NCBI RefSeq assembly: GCF_029688625.1 | Contig: NZ_JARULC010000001.1 | Span: 1-64,000 of the forward strand | Reading direction: 5' to 3' | DNA length: 64,000 nt | From: Qipengyuania marincola | Lineage (GTDB): Bacteria > Pseudomonadota > Alphaproteobacteria > Sphingomonadales > Sphingomonadaceae | In this document: in pieces, positions 10,602-19,585 of the stretch | How positions within the stretch are numbered: position 1 is the stretch's first letter | Layout of the letters: every line of letters begins with the position of its first letter | Notes under the pieces: model-generated | Database searches by the model: none | The model's input: the letters and a program-made list of their open reading frames with translations, nothing else | What the model was told of the DNA's origin: nothing | Translations under genes and position numbers: made by a program

Positions 10602-11422
10602 CCCAGAACCAAGCTCGCGACCCCGATGCCATCGAAGCCGACATCCGCCGCACACAGGAAAACATGAGCGAAACTGTCGATCGGATTGGCGACCAGATGT
10701 CGCCGCGCAAACTGTTTGACGCTTTGTTAGACAAGGCGGACGAGAACGGCATCGACGCGCGCTACATCCTCGACGGTGCCCGCCGCAATCCGCTCGCCAT
10801 GGCGCTGATCTCTGCCGGTGGCATTTGGCTGGTCAGCGATTACGATGCCAAGCCATCGGCGTTCACATTCAATTCCGGAAGCGACGGCGTTTCGAGCAAC
10901 GCGTACGATTACGATCCCGATCATCGCGGCTATGTCGAACATATGTCGCGTATTGAGCGGCAGCCCGACGAAGACGACACGATCTATCGTCGCCGTCGCG
11001 ACGAACATCGCGGAACCTATCTGATGATCGAACGCGATCATGACGAGGACGACAAGTCCTATCACAAGCGGCTCGACGACGCGACCAACCGCATGCGCGA
11101 AAAACGCGACAGCTTTGCCGATAGCGCGCGCCAAACGCAAAGTGATCTGGCTAAACGTGGTCGGCGCACGATGGACAAGGGACGCGATGCCTATAACAGC
11201 AATCCGCTCGTCGCCGGGCTGGCAGCGGCCATCGTCGGCGCCATTGCCGGATCGGTGATACCGTCGTCGCAAACGGAGCGCGAAAAGCTGGGCCCCCAAG
11301 GTGCCAAGACACTGGACCAAGCCAAGGCCAAAGCCCGCGAGGTTGGCCGCGAAGCACGCGCGAAGAAGGACGAAGCGGTTGCCAAGGCCGACCGCAAGAT
11401 GGAAGAAAAAGGGCCGGCGTAA
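10598..11422 (+). CDS. DUF3618 domain protein
   Basis: The 274-residue protein begins with the DUF3618 signature DPDAIEADIRRTQENMSETVDRIGDQMSP. A short hydrophobic segment follows (PLAMALISAGGIWLVSDY), then a long charged middle with repeated D/E-R runs. A glycine/alanine membrane segment near 205-222 (NPLVAGLAAAIVGAIAGSVIP) and a Lys/Ala-rich tail (AKAKAREVGREARAKKDEAVAKADRK) complete it. It resembles YqjD/ElaB-type membrane proteins that bind ribosomes or membranes in stationary phase; that role is only an analogy. It is the third gene of the coupled operon. Confidence 0.75.
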   Translation: MTQNQARDPDAIEADIRRTQENMSETVDRIGDQMSPRKLFDALLDKADENGIDARYILDGARRNPLAMALISAGGIWLVSDYDAKPSAFTFNSGSDGVSSNAYDYDPDHRGYVEHMSRIERQPDEDDTIYRRRRDEHRGTYLMIERDHDEDDKSYHKRLDDATNRMREKRDSFADSARQTQSDLAKRGRRTMDKGRDAYNSNPLVAGLAAAIVGAIAGSVIPSSQTEREKLGPQGAKTLDQAKAKAREVGREARAKKDEAVAKADRKMEEKGPA

Positions 11423-11442
11423 CGCATTGCCTGCTCGCCAGT

Positions 11443-11486
11443 TGCGCCAGTCCGATCGAGGTTTCATCTCTGTCGGGACTGGCGCA
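11443..11486. repeat. Perfect 11-bp inverted repeat downstream of the DUF3618 gene
   Basis: TGCGCCAGTCC (11443-11453) pairs with GGACTGGCGCA (11476-11486) around a 22-base loop. No T-run follows, so this is a hairpin or a weak terminator, not a classical one. Confidence 0.5.
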
Positions 11487-11600
11487 CGGGTATTGAGCCC
11501 GGATGCATCGGGCAATTGTCTGAAATCATGCCGGCGGCGTCAAACGGTGTTCGCCGGTCTGATGCGATAGATCACCTTAGGATAACTCGACTGGCAATCT

Positions 11601-12560
11601 ATGACTTCGACTGACGAACCACGTGGGCGCACGGCAAAGAAACCTTCGCACATTCCTGCGAACGGCTGGAAGGACATCCTTCTGAGAACGAAGGACGAGC
11701 TCGAAGCCGACCATGTTTCGGTCGTGTCCGCAGGCGTCGCCTTCTTCGGCATGCTCGCGCTCTTTCCCGCGATCGCCGCGATCATCCTGATCGCGGGATT
11801 AGTCGTTGATCCGATGGTGGTCGAACAGCAGATCGAAAGTTTCACCGCCGGGCTACCGCAAAACGCAGCCGAAATACTGGAGAACCAAGCCCGCAAGGTT
11901 GCCGCCGGCGCGAACACCACGTTGGGCTGGGCTGCGCTCGGCAGCATTCTCTTCGCGATCTACGGCGCGTCGAAAGGCGTCAAAACGCTGATGGTCGGCA
12001 TGAACGTCGCCTATGACGAAGACGAAACGCGTGGCTTTCTTCGGATCAATGCGACAGCCCTTGTGCTGACGGTTCTCATGGTGCTCGTCCTCGTTATCGC
12101 GATGGGCCTGATGATCGTCCTGCCCCTGCTTGCCGACGGACTCGGACTGCCGTCCTTCATTCAAAGCGTTGTATTCTATGGCCGGTGGGTGTTGTTGGCT
12201 CTTATCGCTTTTGGCGGGTTGTCCGTGCTCTACCGATATGGTCCCTCGCGCGATGCGCCGGAATGGCGCTGGGTCACACCGGGTTCGGTCGCGGCGGTGA
12301 CGGTTTGGTTACTCGCATCGATCGCCTTTGCCATCTACGTGCGGAATTTCGGTAGCTATAACGAAACCTACGGGGCGCTCGGCGGCGTTATCGTATTGCT
12401 GATGTGGTTATGGGTGTCGTCATACATCGTGCTGCTTGGTGCAGAACTCGATTCCGAAATCGAGCACCAGACCCGCCTCGATACGACGGTCGGACCGAAC
12501 GAGCGGATGGGCAATCGCGATGCCATCAAAGCCGATACGGTCGGGGAAGAAAAAACCTGA
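11601..12560 (+). CDS. YihY/BrkB-family inner-membrane protein
   Basis: The 319-residue integral membrane protein shows the YihY/virulence factor BrkB fold, with about six spans. The family signature is near the N-terminus (VSVVSAGVAFFGMLALFPAI), then FAIYGASKGVKTLMVGMNVAYDE, and the C-terminal hallmarks FGSYNETYGALGGVIVLLMWLWVSSYIVLLGAELDSE. Transport substrate is unknown for the family. There is no good ribosome site before 11601; the start is the first in-frame ATG. It is monocistronic-looking, 178 bases after the DUF3618 gene. Confidence 0.9.
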   Translation: MTSTDEPRGRTAKKPSHIPANGWKDILLRTKDELEADHVSVVSAGVAFFGMLALFPAIAAIILIAGLVVDPMVVEQQIESFTAGLPQNAAEILENQARKVAAGANTTLGWAALGSILFAIYGASKGVKTLMVGMNVAYDEDETRGFLRINATALVLTVLMVLVLVIAMGLMIVLPLLADGLGLPSFIQSVVFYGRWVLLALIAFGGLSVLYRYGPSRDAPEWRWVTPGSVAAVTVWLLASIAFAIYVRNFGSYNETYGALGGVIVLLMWLWVSSYIVLLGAELDSEIEHQTRLDTTVGPNERMGNRDAIKADTVGEEKT

Positions 12561-12756
12561 ACTGCCGAACGCCTAATGTTGTGTTTGGCAACCCCGCATA
12601 CCATTGCACCGGACGGGATTTCGGGGTCTGGCCCGGATTTCGGTGAGAACCATGCGAGAACGGTTGCGTAACGCCGTCATTCTGCTTGTGTCGCCGATTG
12701 CGCTCTGCTTAGCTATTCATTCGAGGACCAACCGCCGAACCCTTGCGAGCGTATAA

Positions 12757-13305
12757 ATGACTTCACCGAGCAGCGATATTGTTACTCGGTTCAACAGCTT
12801 CGATCGGCTTACCAGCATCGCTATCGGCGCGGTCGTGTTCTATATCCTGATCGTTGCGATGACCCGCGTTACGGGCAAGCGCACGACCAGTCAGATGAAC
12901 AATTTCGACTGGATGGTGACCGTCGCGGTGGGGAGTCTCGCGGCCTCGGGTATCTTGCTTAAAGATGTCAGTATAGCCGACGCTGCCTTGGGTATTGCAA
13001 TCATGTTCGCGCTTCAGTGGGCGACGTCCTGGCTGGTGCTGCGCAGCGATGTTTTCTCCAAGCTTATCAAGGCAGAACCGCGCATGCTGTTGCACAAGGG
13101 CGAACTACAGAAGGACGCGATGCGCGCCGAACGCATCTCCGAAGCCGAAATCTACAACGCTTTGAGGCAGAAGGGGCACCTGAGCCTCGACGATGCCAAC
13201 TGGGTAATCCTTGAAAATGACGGAAAGTTTTCGATCATCCCTCGAGACGATACATCCTTGGACAATGCGCAGTTGATGAAGGACGTTGGACCGGGCGGCT
13301 CGTAA
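12757..13305 (+). CDS. DUF421 (YetF-like) membrane protein, copy 1
   Basis: The 182-residue protein has three N-terminal membrane spans and the family core RVTGKRTTSQMNNFDWMVTVAVGS, followed by a soluble YetF domain with RMLLHKGELQKDAMRAERIS and WVILENDGKFSII. DUF421 proteins are predicted envelope proteins linked to stress and spore coat in other phyla; their molecular role is not established. A second copy (34010-34558) has the same core. The upstream 196 bases hold no gene. Confidence 0.85.
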   Translation: MTSPSSDIVTRFNSFDRLTSIAIGAVVFYILIVAMTRVTGKRTTSQMNNFDWMVTVAVGSLAASGILLKDVSIADAALGIAIMFALQWATSWLVLRSDVFSKLIKAEPRMLLHKGELQKDAMRAERISEAEIYNALRQKGHLSLDDANWVILENDGKFSIIPRDDTSLDNAQLMKDVGPGGS

Positions 13306-13574
13306 CGTTGTTTGCATGCATCTCGCAAACGGTCGTTACATCGAGCCAGATGAAAACCATGTTCCTTGCGAACCATTTCAGTTCATAAGTGACCGCAGGA
13401 ACCGTTGTTCAACGGCGTTTGCCGATAATCACCAAGACATCCCGGCATATCGATTGTTACGGCTATACCGTTAATTCCTTGGATTTAAATTATTCGAAAC
13501 CAAACGGCCCGCTCAGAGATTACCCAATCAGAAGCTGCCGTGAGTTTTCATGGCCATCAAAAAGGAGGCCTACT

Positions 13575-14072
13575 GTGTCTGCACCGAAAAACCTCGAAGA
13601 TTGCTACAAGGAAGAACTGGCCGACAACTGGTCTGCAAATGATCAGATGTCGAAAATGGTCAGCCAACTGGCCGACAAAGCGAGCGATCCCAAGCTCAAG
13701 GAACGTCTCAGCAAGGCTGCCGAGGGTATCAAGGATCATACCGCGACCCTGGAGAAGCTGCTGAAGGATTGCGGCGAGAGCGAGAAAGAGCATTGCAAGG
13801 GCATGGAAGGCCTCGTCAAAGAAGCGAAGAAGCATGTCATCGATGCGGATATCGACGATAATGATGTTCGCGACGTCGTCATCGTGTCGCAGTATCAACG
13901 CATGTGCCATTACGGTATTTGCGGCTTCGGCACTGCCAAGGCGTTTGCCGAAGCGCTCGGCAAGAATGACCACGCCGCCAAGCTTGATACAATTACGGCC
14001 GATATCTACGGCGCGGACGAAAACATGACCGATCTGGCGGAACGATCGGTCAACCTCCAAGCCAAGGGCTGA
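13575..14072 (+). CDS. DUF892 ferritin-like (YciE-type) protein
   Basis: A GTG start at 13575 is preceded by AAAGGAGG at 6 bases; longer in-frame starts lack a site. The 165-residue four-helix protein has the DUF892 pattern: LEDCYKEELADNWSANDQM, LKERLSKAAEGIKDHTATLEKL and a third and fourth helix with VIVSQYQRMCHYGICGFGTAKAFAEAL. The family (YciF/YciE) is osmotic- and stress-induced and binds di-iron in related members. It ends one base before the GT2 gene start. Confidence 0.82.
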   Translation: MSAPKNLEDCYKEELADNWSANDQMSKMVSQLADKASDPKLKERLSKAAEGIKDHTATLEKLLKDCGESEKEHCKGMEGLVKEAKKHVIDADIDDNDVRDVVIVSQYQRMCHYGICGFGTAKAFAEALGKNDHAAKLDTITADIYGADENMTDLAERSVNLQAKG

Positions 14073-14073
14073 C

Positions 14074-15204
14074 ATGATGATGGGTGCTGGCCCCTTGACC
14101 AAGTGGGTCGGCAGCCGACGCATTCGCACCTCGTCGATCATCGAGGAAGCGGTTGCCGGGTTGCCGTTTAAGAACCGGATTGCCGTCGGAACGGTTGCCT
14201 CGTCACTCCCCACAAAAGTGGATTTCGCTATCTGCGTTCCCGCCCGGAACGAGGAGCATATCCTGCCCGCTTCTCTGGCGTCACTCATCGATACGGTTGA
14301 GCGCAGCGGCGAGGTAGGGGCAATTGTCCTGCTGATCAACAACAGCGCAGACCGTTCTTGGCAGGTCGCCTCCAGCATGCTCGAGGCTTCGGGATGCAAC
14401 TATCTGCTCATCAAGGTTTCGCTGCGGCCAGCCGTCGCCGATGCACCGCACGCACGCCGTATCGCGCTTGATATCGGGGCGCTACTCGTTCCGGATGGCG
14501 CGCTACTCACAACCGATGCTGACACCCTTGTTGCTCCGAATTGGGCGGCGGCGAACCTACGGCATATTCGCGATGGTACCGATCTCGTGTGCGGCACCGT
14601 TTCGATCGACCCGCAAGAATATACTGGCCTGCCCCACTCCGTTCGGCGTTGCGGGGAGGTTGAAGCAGCTTACTCGGCAGAGCTTGAACATCTGTGGCAG
14701 CGTTGGACCGGCGGGGATGCGCCGAGTTTCCAGATCGCCGCGATGGGTGCCAGCTTAGCGCTGCCGACTGCGCGCTATCGTGGTATCGGCGGTATGCCGA
14801 TACCACCTGTTGCTGAGGACAAGGCGCTGGCCATTCTCGTCCGTCGCCGTGACTGGTCCATCAAGGTAGCGAGCGACGTGACAGCCAGTACCTCCGGACG
14901 ACTTTTGGGGCGCGCGGCTGGCGGAATGGGCGATGCATTGCGCGACCGTGCCACGCACGACGATCCTTACTGCGATGAGCAGCTGGTGCCGCTCGCCTTG
15001 CTGCAACGCCTTGCGGAGGTCTGGAATGGTTTGCAATTCGGCATGGGGAGATACGCGCAGTTCCAGGACGCAATAGCGCGCGATCCTGCATTGCAACATC
15101 GCCGGATGCGCATGTCCCAGGTCATGGTCAACCTGTCCAATGCTCGAAAGGTGACACTGGATGACACAACGAGTGCGCTTCGCGCAGCGGGTGTCAGAGC
15201 GTGA
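14074..15204 (+). CDS. Family 2 glycosyltransferase (first gene of the GT2/ACAD/PIG-L/NodS-like operon)
   Basis: The 376-residue protein shows a GT-A Rossmann start (VDFAICVPARNEEHILPASLASLID) and a DxD-type motif LLTTDADTLVAPNW. An acceptor region contains FQIAAMGASLALPTARYRGIGG, and the segment PPVAEDKALAILVRR has the GT2 E-D motif. No membrane spans are visible, so it is cytoplasmic or peripheral. Its neighbours are an acyl-CoA dehydrogenase, an N-acetylglucosamine-type deacetylase and a NodS-like methyltransferase, which suggests an acylated or N-modified amino-sugar product. Substrate is unknown. The gap to the next gene is 109 bases. Confidence 0.85.
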   Translation: MMMGAGPLTKWVGSRRIRTSSIIEEAVAGLPFKNRIAVGTVASSLPTKVDFAICVPARNEEHILPASLASLIDTVERSGEVGAIVLLINNSADRSWQVASSMLEASGCNYLLIKVSLRPAVADAPHARRIALDIGALLVPDGALLTTDADTLVAPNWAAANLRHIRDGTDLVCGTVSIDPQEYTGLPHSVRRCGEVEAAYSAELEHLWQRWTGGDAPSFQIAAMGASLALPTARYRGIGGMPIPPVAEDKALAILVRRRDWSIKVASDVTASTSGRLLGRAAGGMGDALRDRATHDDPYCDEQLVPLALLQRLAEVWNGLQFGMGRYAQFQDAIARDPALQHRRMRMSQVMVNLSNARKVTLDDTTSALRAAGVRA

Positions 15205-15313
15205 CTGACCGTTTGGCAAGACCCGGTATCAATCGAGCAATATTCTCTTCGCGGACCGGGCACCTCCAGTCCGCAGCCGAAGAGCAGGCACCCCGACGCC
15301 AAAGCACGTCTGC

Positions 15314-16441
15314 ATGGATGCGTCCATACCGGGCCGCTGCATGATAGCGCCCCGGCCTGATCCCCGTAAGGAAATGCTCGCTGCCATTGCCGCCCGCGCG
15401 GCGGCCAGTGACCGGATGGGTGGTGACCTCTCCCACGATGTCGCGGCGCTCCACGATGCTGGGTGGCTTGCCTCCTGCCTCCCGCTTGAGCACGGCGGAC
15501 AGGGCTGGGGTTGCGCGCCGGAAGGGGTGGCGGGGGCATTCGAAGCCTTGCGTGATCTTGGACGGGCCAATCTCTCGGTCGCGCGGTTGTTCGAAGGCCA
15601 TATGAACGCGGTAAAGCTGGTGGCGCTTTATGGCCGGGAGGACACGCAGCAGCGTCTCGCGCACAGTGTTCATGCAGGCGAGCTGCTCGGCGTATGGGGT
15701 GCGGACGATCCAGCCAGCCCGCTGAGACTCTCGAACCAACCCGCAGGCATTGTACTGGGGGGCGCCAAACGCTTCGCATCGGGCCTCGGCCTCGTTCGCC
15801 ACGCGGTGGTGGCGATCAACGGAGAGCAGGGCGTCTTGCTGGCACTCGCCCCGGCCAACGATCCTTCGCGCTGCGATCCTTCCGGCTGGAACGTCTCGGG
15901 GATGCGCGCCACGCGATCTGGGCGTTACGATTTTACCGGGGGCGAACTTGCAGACGATGCCGTGCTCGGCGAACTGGGGGATTATTCCCGCGAGCCGCAT
16001 TTCGAGGGCGGGATCTGGCGCTATTGCGCTGCACATTGCGGCGGTGCCGAGGCACTGTTCGCGCATTTCCGCGAAGCCTTGCTGGAGCGCGGCAGAATCG
16101 AGGATCCGCACCAGCTCGACCGTATCGCAACTGGCGCTATCGCGCTCGAAACCATGCGGCTGTGGCTGTGGCGAGCAGCAAAAGCGGTAGAGGCGCGCGA
16201 TGCGAAGCCCGGCACCGCCACCCTCTCGCTACTGGCGCGGCAGGTGACCGAGGACAATTGCCGCACAGTGCTGGCGCTGGTCGAGCGCGGGCTGGGGATG
16301 GCAGCGCACGAGGAGGGCACCGCGATCGAGCGGATCCGCCGTGATCTGGGGCTGTTCCTGTGCCAGGCGCAGCCTGATGCCAAGCGCCAGCGTGCCGCGC
16401 AGGCTCTGGCCGGGTGCGGGTTACGGGCAGAAGATCTATGA
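15314..16441 (+). CDS. Acyl-CoA dehydrogenase-like flavoprotein
   Basis: The 375-residue protein follows the acyl-CoA dehydrogenase fold: an N-terminal helical domain with ALHDAGWLASCLPLEHGGQGWG, the middle beta domain (GVWGADDPASPLRLS) and a C-terminal four-helix bundle. Sequence is divergent: the usual catalytic glutamate region and the flavin-binding motif are not clear to the eye. It may act on an unusual acyl or acyl-carrier substrate. It overlaps the PIG-L gene by four bases (ATGA). The start at 15314 or 15341 cannot be decided, as neither has a strong ribosome site. Confidence 0.75.
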   Translation: MDASIPGRCMIAPRPDPRKEMLAAIAARAAASDRMGGDLSHDVAALHDAGWLASCLPLEHGGQGWGCAPEGVAGAFEALRDLGRANLSVARLFEGHMNAVKLVALYGREDTQQRLAHSVHAGELLGVWGADDPASPLRLSNQPAGIVLGGAKRFASGLGLVRHAVVAINGEQGVLLALAPANDPSRCDPSGWNVSGMRATRSGRYDFTGGELADDAVLGELGDYSREPHFEGGIWRYCAAHCGGAEALFAHFREALLERGRIEDPHQLDRIATGAIALETMRLWLWRAAKAVEARDAKPGTATLSLLARQVTEDNCRTVLALVERGLGMAAHEEGTAIERIRRDLGLFLCQAQPDAKRQRAAQALAGCGLRAEDL

Positions 16442-17160
16442 GCGTTCCTGTAATCGCGCAAGGCAGCGTGCTTCGCGCTGCGGAAGGCGGGGCCGCGATC
16501 GAACTGGACGAGCTGTCGCCGCCCGGCGGGCTGCTGCTGGTGATGCCGCATCCCGACGACGAGACGCTGGGTTGCGGTCAGGCTCTGGCCGCAGCGGCAG
16601 ATGCGGGGCGAACGATCGGGGTGGTGCTGGTGACCAATGGCGAAAGTTCGCACCCCTTCTATGATCGCGCCAAACTGGTCGCAATGCGCCGCGCCGAGCT
16701 GGAGGAAGCGCTATCGAGCCTCGCCCCGCGACGTCCGGTCGCAATTCGGGCGCTTGGACTGCCCGACGGGCAAAGTCGCCATGGCAATCTCTCAGACGCG
16801 GGCCAGAAGGCGCTTTTTGCCTTTGCAGATATCATCGATCCGCAGGCGATCTGGACCACCTCGTACATCGATCCGCATTGCGATCACATCACCGCCCATG
16901 CGATCGCGCGCAATCTGGCGGAGCATTACCGGACAACGTTGTGGAGCGCGCCGATCTGGGGCCGCTTTGGCGAGCGACGGCTGCCCGAAACCGAGCTTCG
17001 CCTGTTTGAAGCGCCTCCGCTGGCGGAGCGCAAGCGGCTTGCGCTTTCGGCCTATCGCTCGCAATTCACGGACGTCATCGATGACCCGGAGGCCTTTTTG
17101 ATGCCTGCCCCGCTGCTGGAGCATTTCGCCACGCATCCGGAGATTTTCCACCGTGACTGA
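16438..17160 (+). CDS. PIG-L family N-acetylglucosaminyl deacetylase-like hydrolase
   Basis: The 240-residue Zn-dependent deacetylase has the family motif MPHPDDETLGCG (residues 36-47), whose His and Asp residues bind and activate at zinc, and the distal metal His region DPHCDHITAHAIARN. This superfamily removes N-acetyl groups from GlcNAc-PI, GlcNAc-inositol or oligosaccharides. The start at 16438 overlaps the preceding stop; the longer start at 16414 is less likely. It overlaps the methyltransferase start by eight bases. Confidence 0.88.
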   Translation: MSVPVIAQGSVLRAAEGGAAIELDELSPPGGLLLVMPHPDDETLGCGQALAAAADAGRTIGVVLVTNGESSHPFYDRAKLVAMRRAELEEALSSLAPRRPVAIRALGLPDGQSRHGNLSDAGQKALFAFADIIDPQAIWTTSYIDPHCDHITAHAIARNLAEHYRTTLWSAPIWGRFGERRLPETELRLFEAPPLAERKRLALSAYRSQFTDVIDDPEAFLMPAPLLEHFATHPEIFHRD

Positions 17161-17770
17161 GGCACCCAGCGAGCGGCGGGCACGCTTCGACCAGTTGTTT
17201 GCCGAAAATCCCGACCCCTGGGACATCGACACCAGCGACTATGAACGCGGTAAGCGGAAGGCTGTGCTCGCCGCACTGGGCAAACGGCGCTTTGCACGGA
17301 TGCTGGAAGTGGGCTGCGCGGGAGGGGCGCTGACCGAACGCCTGGCGGAACTTGCCAGTTCGATAGTGGCGCTGGATGTCTCGACAAAGGCGATCGAGCT
17401 GGCGGCAAGGAGGCTACATCGGTTTAACAGTGTCGAATTCATTGCTGCCGAAGCGCCCGACTATTGGCCGAAGGGGCAGTTCGACGCGGTGATCCTGTCC
17501 GAAGTTCTCTATTTTCTCAGCGCCGGGGAAATTCTCCAGGTCTCGCAGCTTGCCCATGAAAGCGTGACCGGGAACGGGCTGTGTCTGCTGGTCAACTGGA
17601 TCGGCCAAAACGATTTACCGGTCGATGGTGACACAGCGGTCAAACTGTTTCTCGACGCCGCGCCCTGGCAAGTGGCCAAAGCGCGGCGCGAGGAGTACTA
17701 CCGGCTCGATCTGCTCGAGCGGACGCGCCCGGCGACTAGTTCGCCGCAGGCATGTCCATACCCGGCTTGA
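17153..17770 (+). CDS. NodS-like SAM-dependent methyltransferase
   Basis: The 205-residue class I methyltransferase starts RRARFDQLFAENPDPWDIDTSDYERGK, the characteristic NodS/NodS-like opening. SAM motif I is MLEVGCAGGALTERLAE (about residues 50-66), followed by IVALDVSTKAIELA and the motif II/III segment FDAVILSEVLYFLSAGE. NodS N-methylates the deacetylated glucosamine of Nod factors after NodB acts. A PIG-L deacetylase immediately upstream is consistent with a similar order of reactions here, though on an unknown molecule. Its last 35 bases overlap the end of the convergent alcohol dehydrogenase. Confidence 0.85.
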   Translation: MTEAPSERRARFDQLFAENPDPWDIDTSDYERGKRKAVLAALGKRRFARMLEVGCAGGALTERLAELASSIVALDVSTKAIELAARRLHRFNSVEFIAAEAPDYWPKGQFDAVILSEVLYFLSAGEILQVSQLAHESVTGNGLCLLVNWIGQNDLPVDGDTAVKLFLDAAPWQVAKARREEYYRLDLLERTRPATSSPQACPYPA

Positions 17771-18929
17771 GCACCACCTTGGTCCAGCTGTCTTGCTCGG
17801 TGCGGAAACATTCGTAGCCGCGGGCTGCATCCTCGAGCGGGAGGCGATGCGAGATCAGGAAGGTGGTGTCGAGCGTGCCGTCTTCGATCTTCTCAAGCAG
17901 ATCTTTGGTGTAGCGCTGAACATGGGTCTGGCCGCTGCGGATCTGGAGACCTTTCTCCATCAGCGCACCCAGCGGGAATTTGTCGGTCATCCCGCCATAG
18001 ACGCCGGGTATGGAAACGCGGCCACCGGGCCGGACCGCAAGGATCGCCTGCTTTAGTGCACTGGCGCGATCGGCACCCATGCCGACCTTCTGCTTCACGA
18101 CATCAACCATATTGTCGATCGCGAAACCGTGGCTTTCCATCCCGACGGCATCGATCACCGCGTCGACACCAATCCCGCCTGACATTTCCATCAGCGCTTC
18201 GCGGACGTTCGTCTTGCGGAAATCGATGACCTCGGCGCCAAGCTGTTTGGCCAGCGCGAGGCGGTTAGGATAATGATCGATGGCGATCACCTTGCTTGCG
18301 CGCATCACGATCGCGGACTGGATTGCGAACAGGCCGACCGGGCCACAGCCCCAGACCGCGACGGTATCGTCGGGCTGGATCTCGGCATTTTCTGCTGCCA
18401 TCCAGCCGGTGGGCAGGATGTCGGATAGAAACAGCACCTTGTCATCATCAAGATGGTCGGGGACCACGATCGGGCCGACATCGGAATAGGGCACGCGGAC
18501 ATATTCCGCCTGACCGCCCCAGTAGCCGCCGGTCATGTGCGAATATCCGAACAGCGCCGCCATGGAGTGACCGTAGAGCTTGGCCGACATATCCTGCTTT
18601 TCTGCCGGATTGGAATTTTCGCAGGCCGAGAACTGCTGGATCTGGCAATGGAAGCAGCCGCCGCAGCTGATGGTGAAGGGCACCACGACGCGCTGGCCTT
18701 TCTCGAGCGTGCTGTCGCTGCCGGTTTCGACCACGCGGCCCATGAACTCATGGCCCAGCACGTCGCCGGGAAGTACGCCGGGAATAACCCCGTCGTAAAG
18801 GTGGAGGTCGCTGCCGCAGATCGCGGTGGAGGTAACCTCGATGATCGCATCACGCGAATTGATGATTTCGGGATCGTCGACGGTGTCGACCCGGACGTCG
18901 TGCGTCCCTTGCCAGGTAAGGGCTCTCAT
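17736..18929 (-). CDS. Zn-dependent alcohol dehydrogenase (glutathione-independent formaldehyde dehydrogenase-like)
   Basis: The 397-residue medium-chain dehydrogenase has a catalytic-zinc Cys in TAICGSDLHLYDG, the GHEFMGRVVE histidine-glutamate and a structural zinc region CGGCFHCQIQQFSAC. The NAD-binding motif is VAVWGCGPVGLFAIQSAI. Length and the insert after the structural zinc match the glutathione-independent formaldehyde dehydrogenase subgroup often found in stress islands. Aldehyde detoxification is plausible but the substrate is not proven. The SRPBCC gene upstream ends four bases into its start (ATGA), so the two are coupled. Confidence 0.9.
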   Translation of the reverse strand: MRALTWQGTHDVRVDTVDDPEIINSRDAIIEVTSTAICGSDLHLYDGVIPGVLPGDVLGHEFMGRVVETGSDSTLEKGQRVVVPFTISCGGCFHCQIQQFSACENSNPAEKQDMSAKLYGHSMAALFGYSHMTGGYWGGQAEYVRVPYSDVGPIVVPDHLDDDKVLFLSDILPTGWMAAENAEIQPDDTVAVWGCGPVGLFAIQSAIVMRASKVIAIDHYPNRLALAKQLGAEVIDFRKTNVREALMEMSGGIGVDAVIDAVGMESHGFAIDNMVDVVKQKVGMGADRASALKQAILAVRPGGRVSIPGVYGGMTDKFPLGALMEKGLQIRSGQTHVQRYTKDLLEKIEDGTLDTTFLISHRLPLEDAARGYECFRTEQDSWTKVVLKPGMDMPAAN

Positions 18930-19576
18930 GTTTCCTTCTCCTGCTGCTTGGCAGCGCGGGTGTTTTCCTTGCGGTGGGCGGAGGTAGCGATCTCGCCGGT
19001 TTCCATCAGCCCCTTGAAGCGCTTAAGATCGTGGCGCGCCTGCACTTCCGGCTCGCGCTGGAACAGCTTGGCAATGGCACGGCCGAGGTTTCCGGCGGGC
19101 GGATCGTAGGACATCACCAGCGAAACGCGGGTTCCGCGATCGCCCGGTGCGTCAGCGAATTCAACGCTGCCGCGCGTCACGATGTCCGAGCCTTCGACCG
19201 AGCGCCAGGCGATGCGTTTGCCTTCGACATCCTCGCAGACCTCAGTCTTGATCTCGACCGTCTGTCGAGCAGGAGCCTTGATCACCCAAACGCGGTGGTC
19301 GCCCTCTTTCCGGATCGTCTCGACATTCTCCATGAACCTTGGAAGATTGCCGAAATCGCGCCAGAAGGCATAGAGTTCAGCGCGCGGCTTGCGGATTGTA
19401 ACCGTGCGCCCGAGCACCGCATCGTCGCTATCGGGGCTTTTGCGGGTGTAGAAGGGGGCATCGTCATCACCCCCCTTGCGCCGCTGCGACAGGAAGGCGC
19501 CGAAGGCCAGCCCCCCGATCGCAAGGCCGAGGCCGGCAACGGTGCCAGCCAGGCCGAGTTGCTTGTCATTGGTCAT
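18926..19576 (-). CDS. SRPBCC (START-like) family membrane-anchored protein
   Basis: The 216-residue protein has an N-terminal membrane segment (residues about 8-29, AGTVAGLGLAIGGLAFGAFL) followed by an SRPBCC ligand-binding fold: TVTIRKPRAELYAFWRDFGNLPRFMENVE and WRSVEGSDIVTRGSVEF. The family is annotated cyclase/dehydrase in older schemes; its ligand is unknown. It lies nine bases downstream of katE and overlaps the dehydrogenase, forming a catalase-SRPBCC-ADH operon. Confidence 0.85.
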   Translation of the reverse strand: MTNDKQLGLAGTVAGLGLAIGGLAFGAFLSQRRKGGDDDAPFYTRKSPDSDDAVLGRTVTIRKPRAELYAFWRDFGNLPRFMENVETIRKEGDHRVWVIKAPARQTVEIKTEVCEDVEGKRIAWRSVEGSDIVTRGSVEFADAPGDRGTRVSLVMSYDPPAGNLGRAIAKLFQREPEVQARHDLKRFKGLMETGEIATSAHRKENTRAAKQQEKET

Positions 19577-19585
19577 GGTCTGTCC

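Noticed and set aside
13397..13420. GGAAC...CGTT before the DUF892 gene as an EcfG promoter
   Set aside because: The spacing is 13 bases, too short for the 16-17 required.
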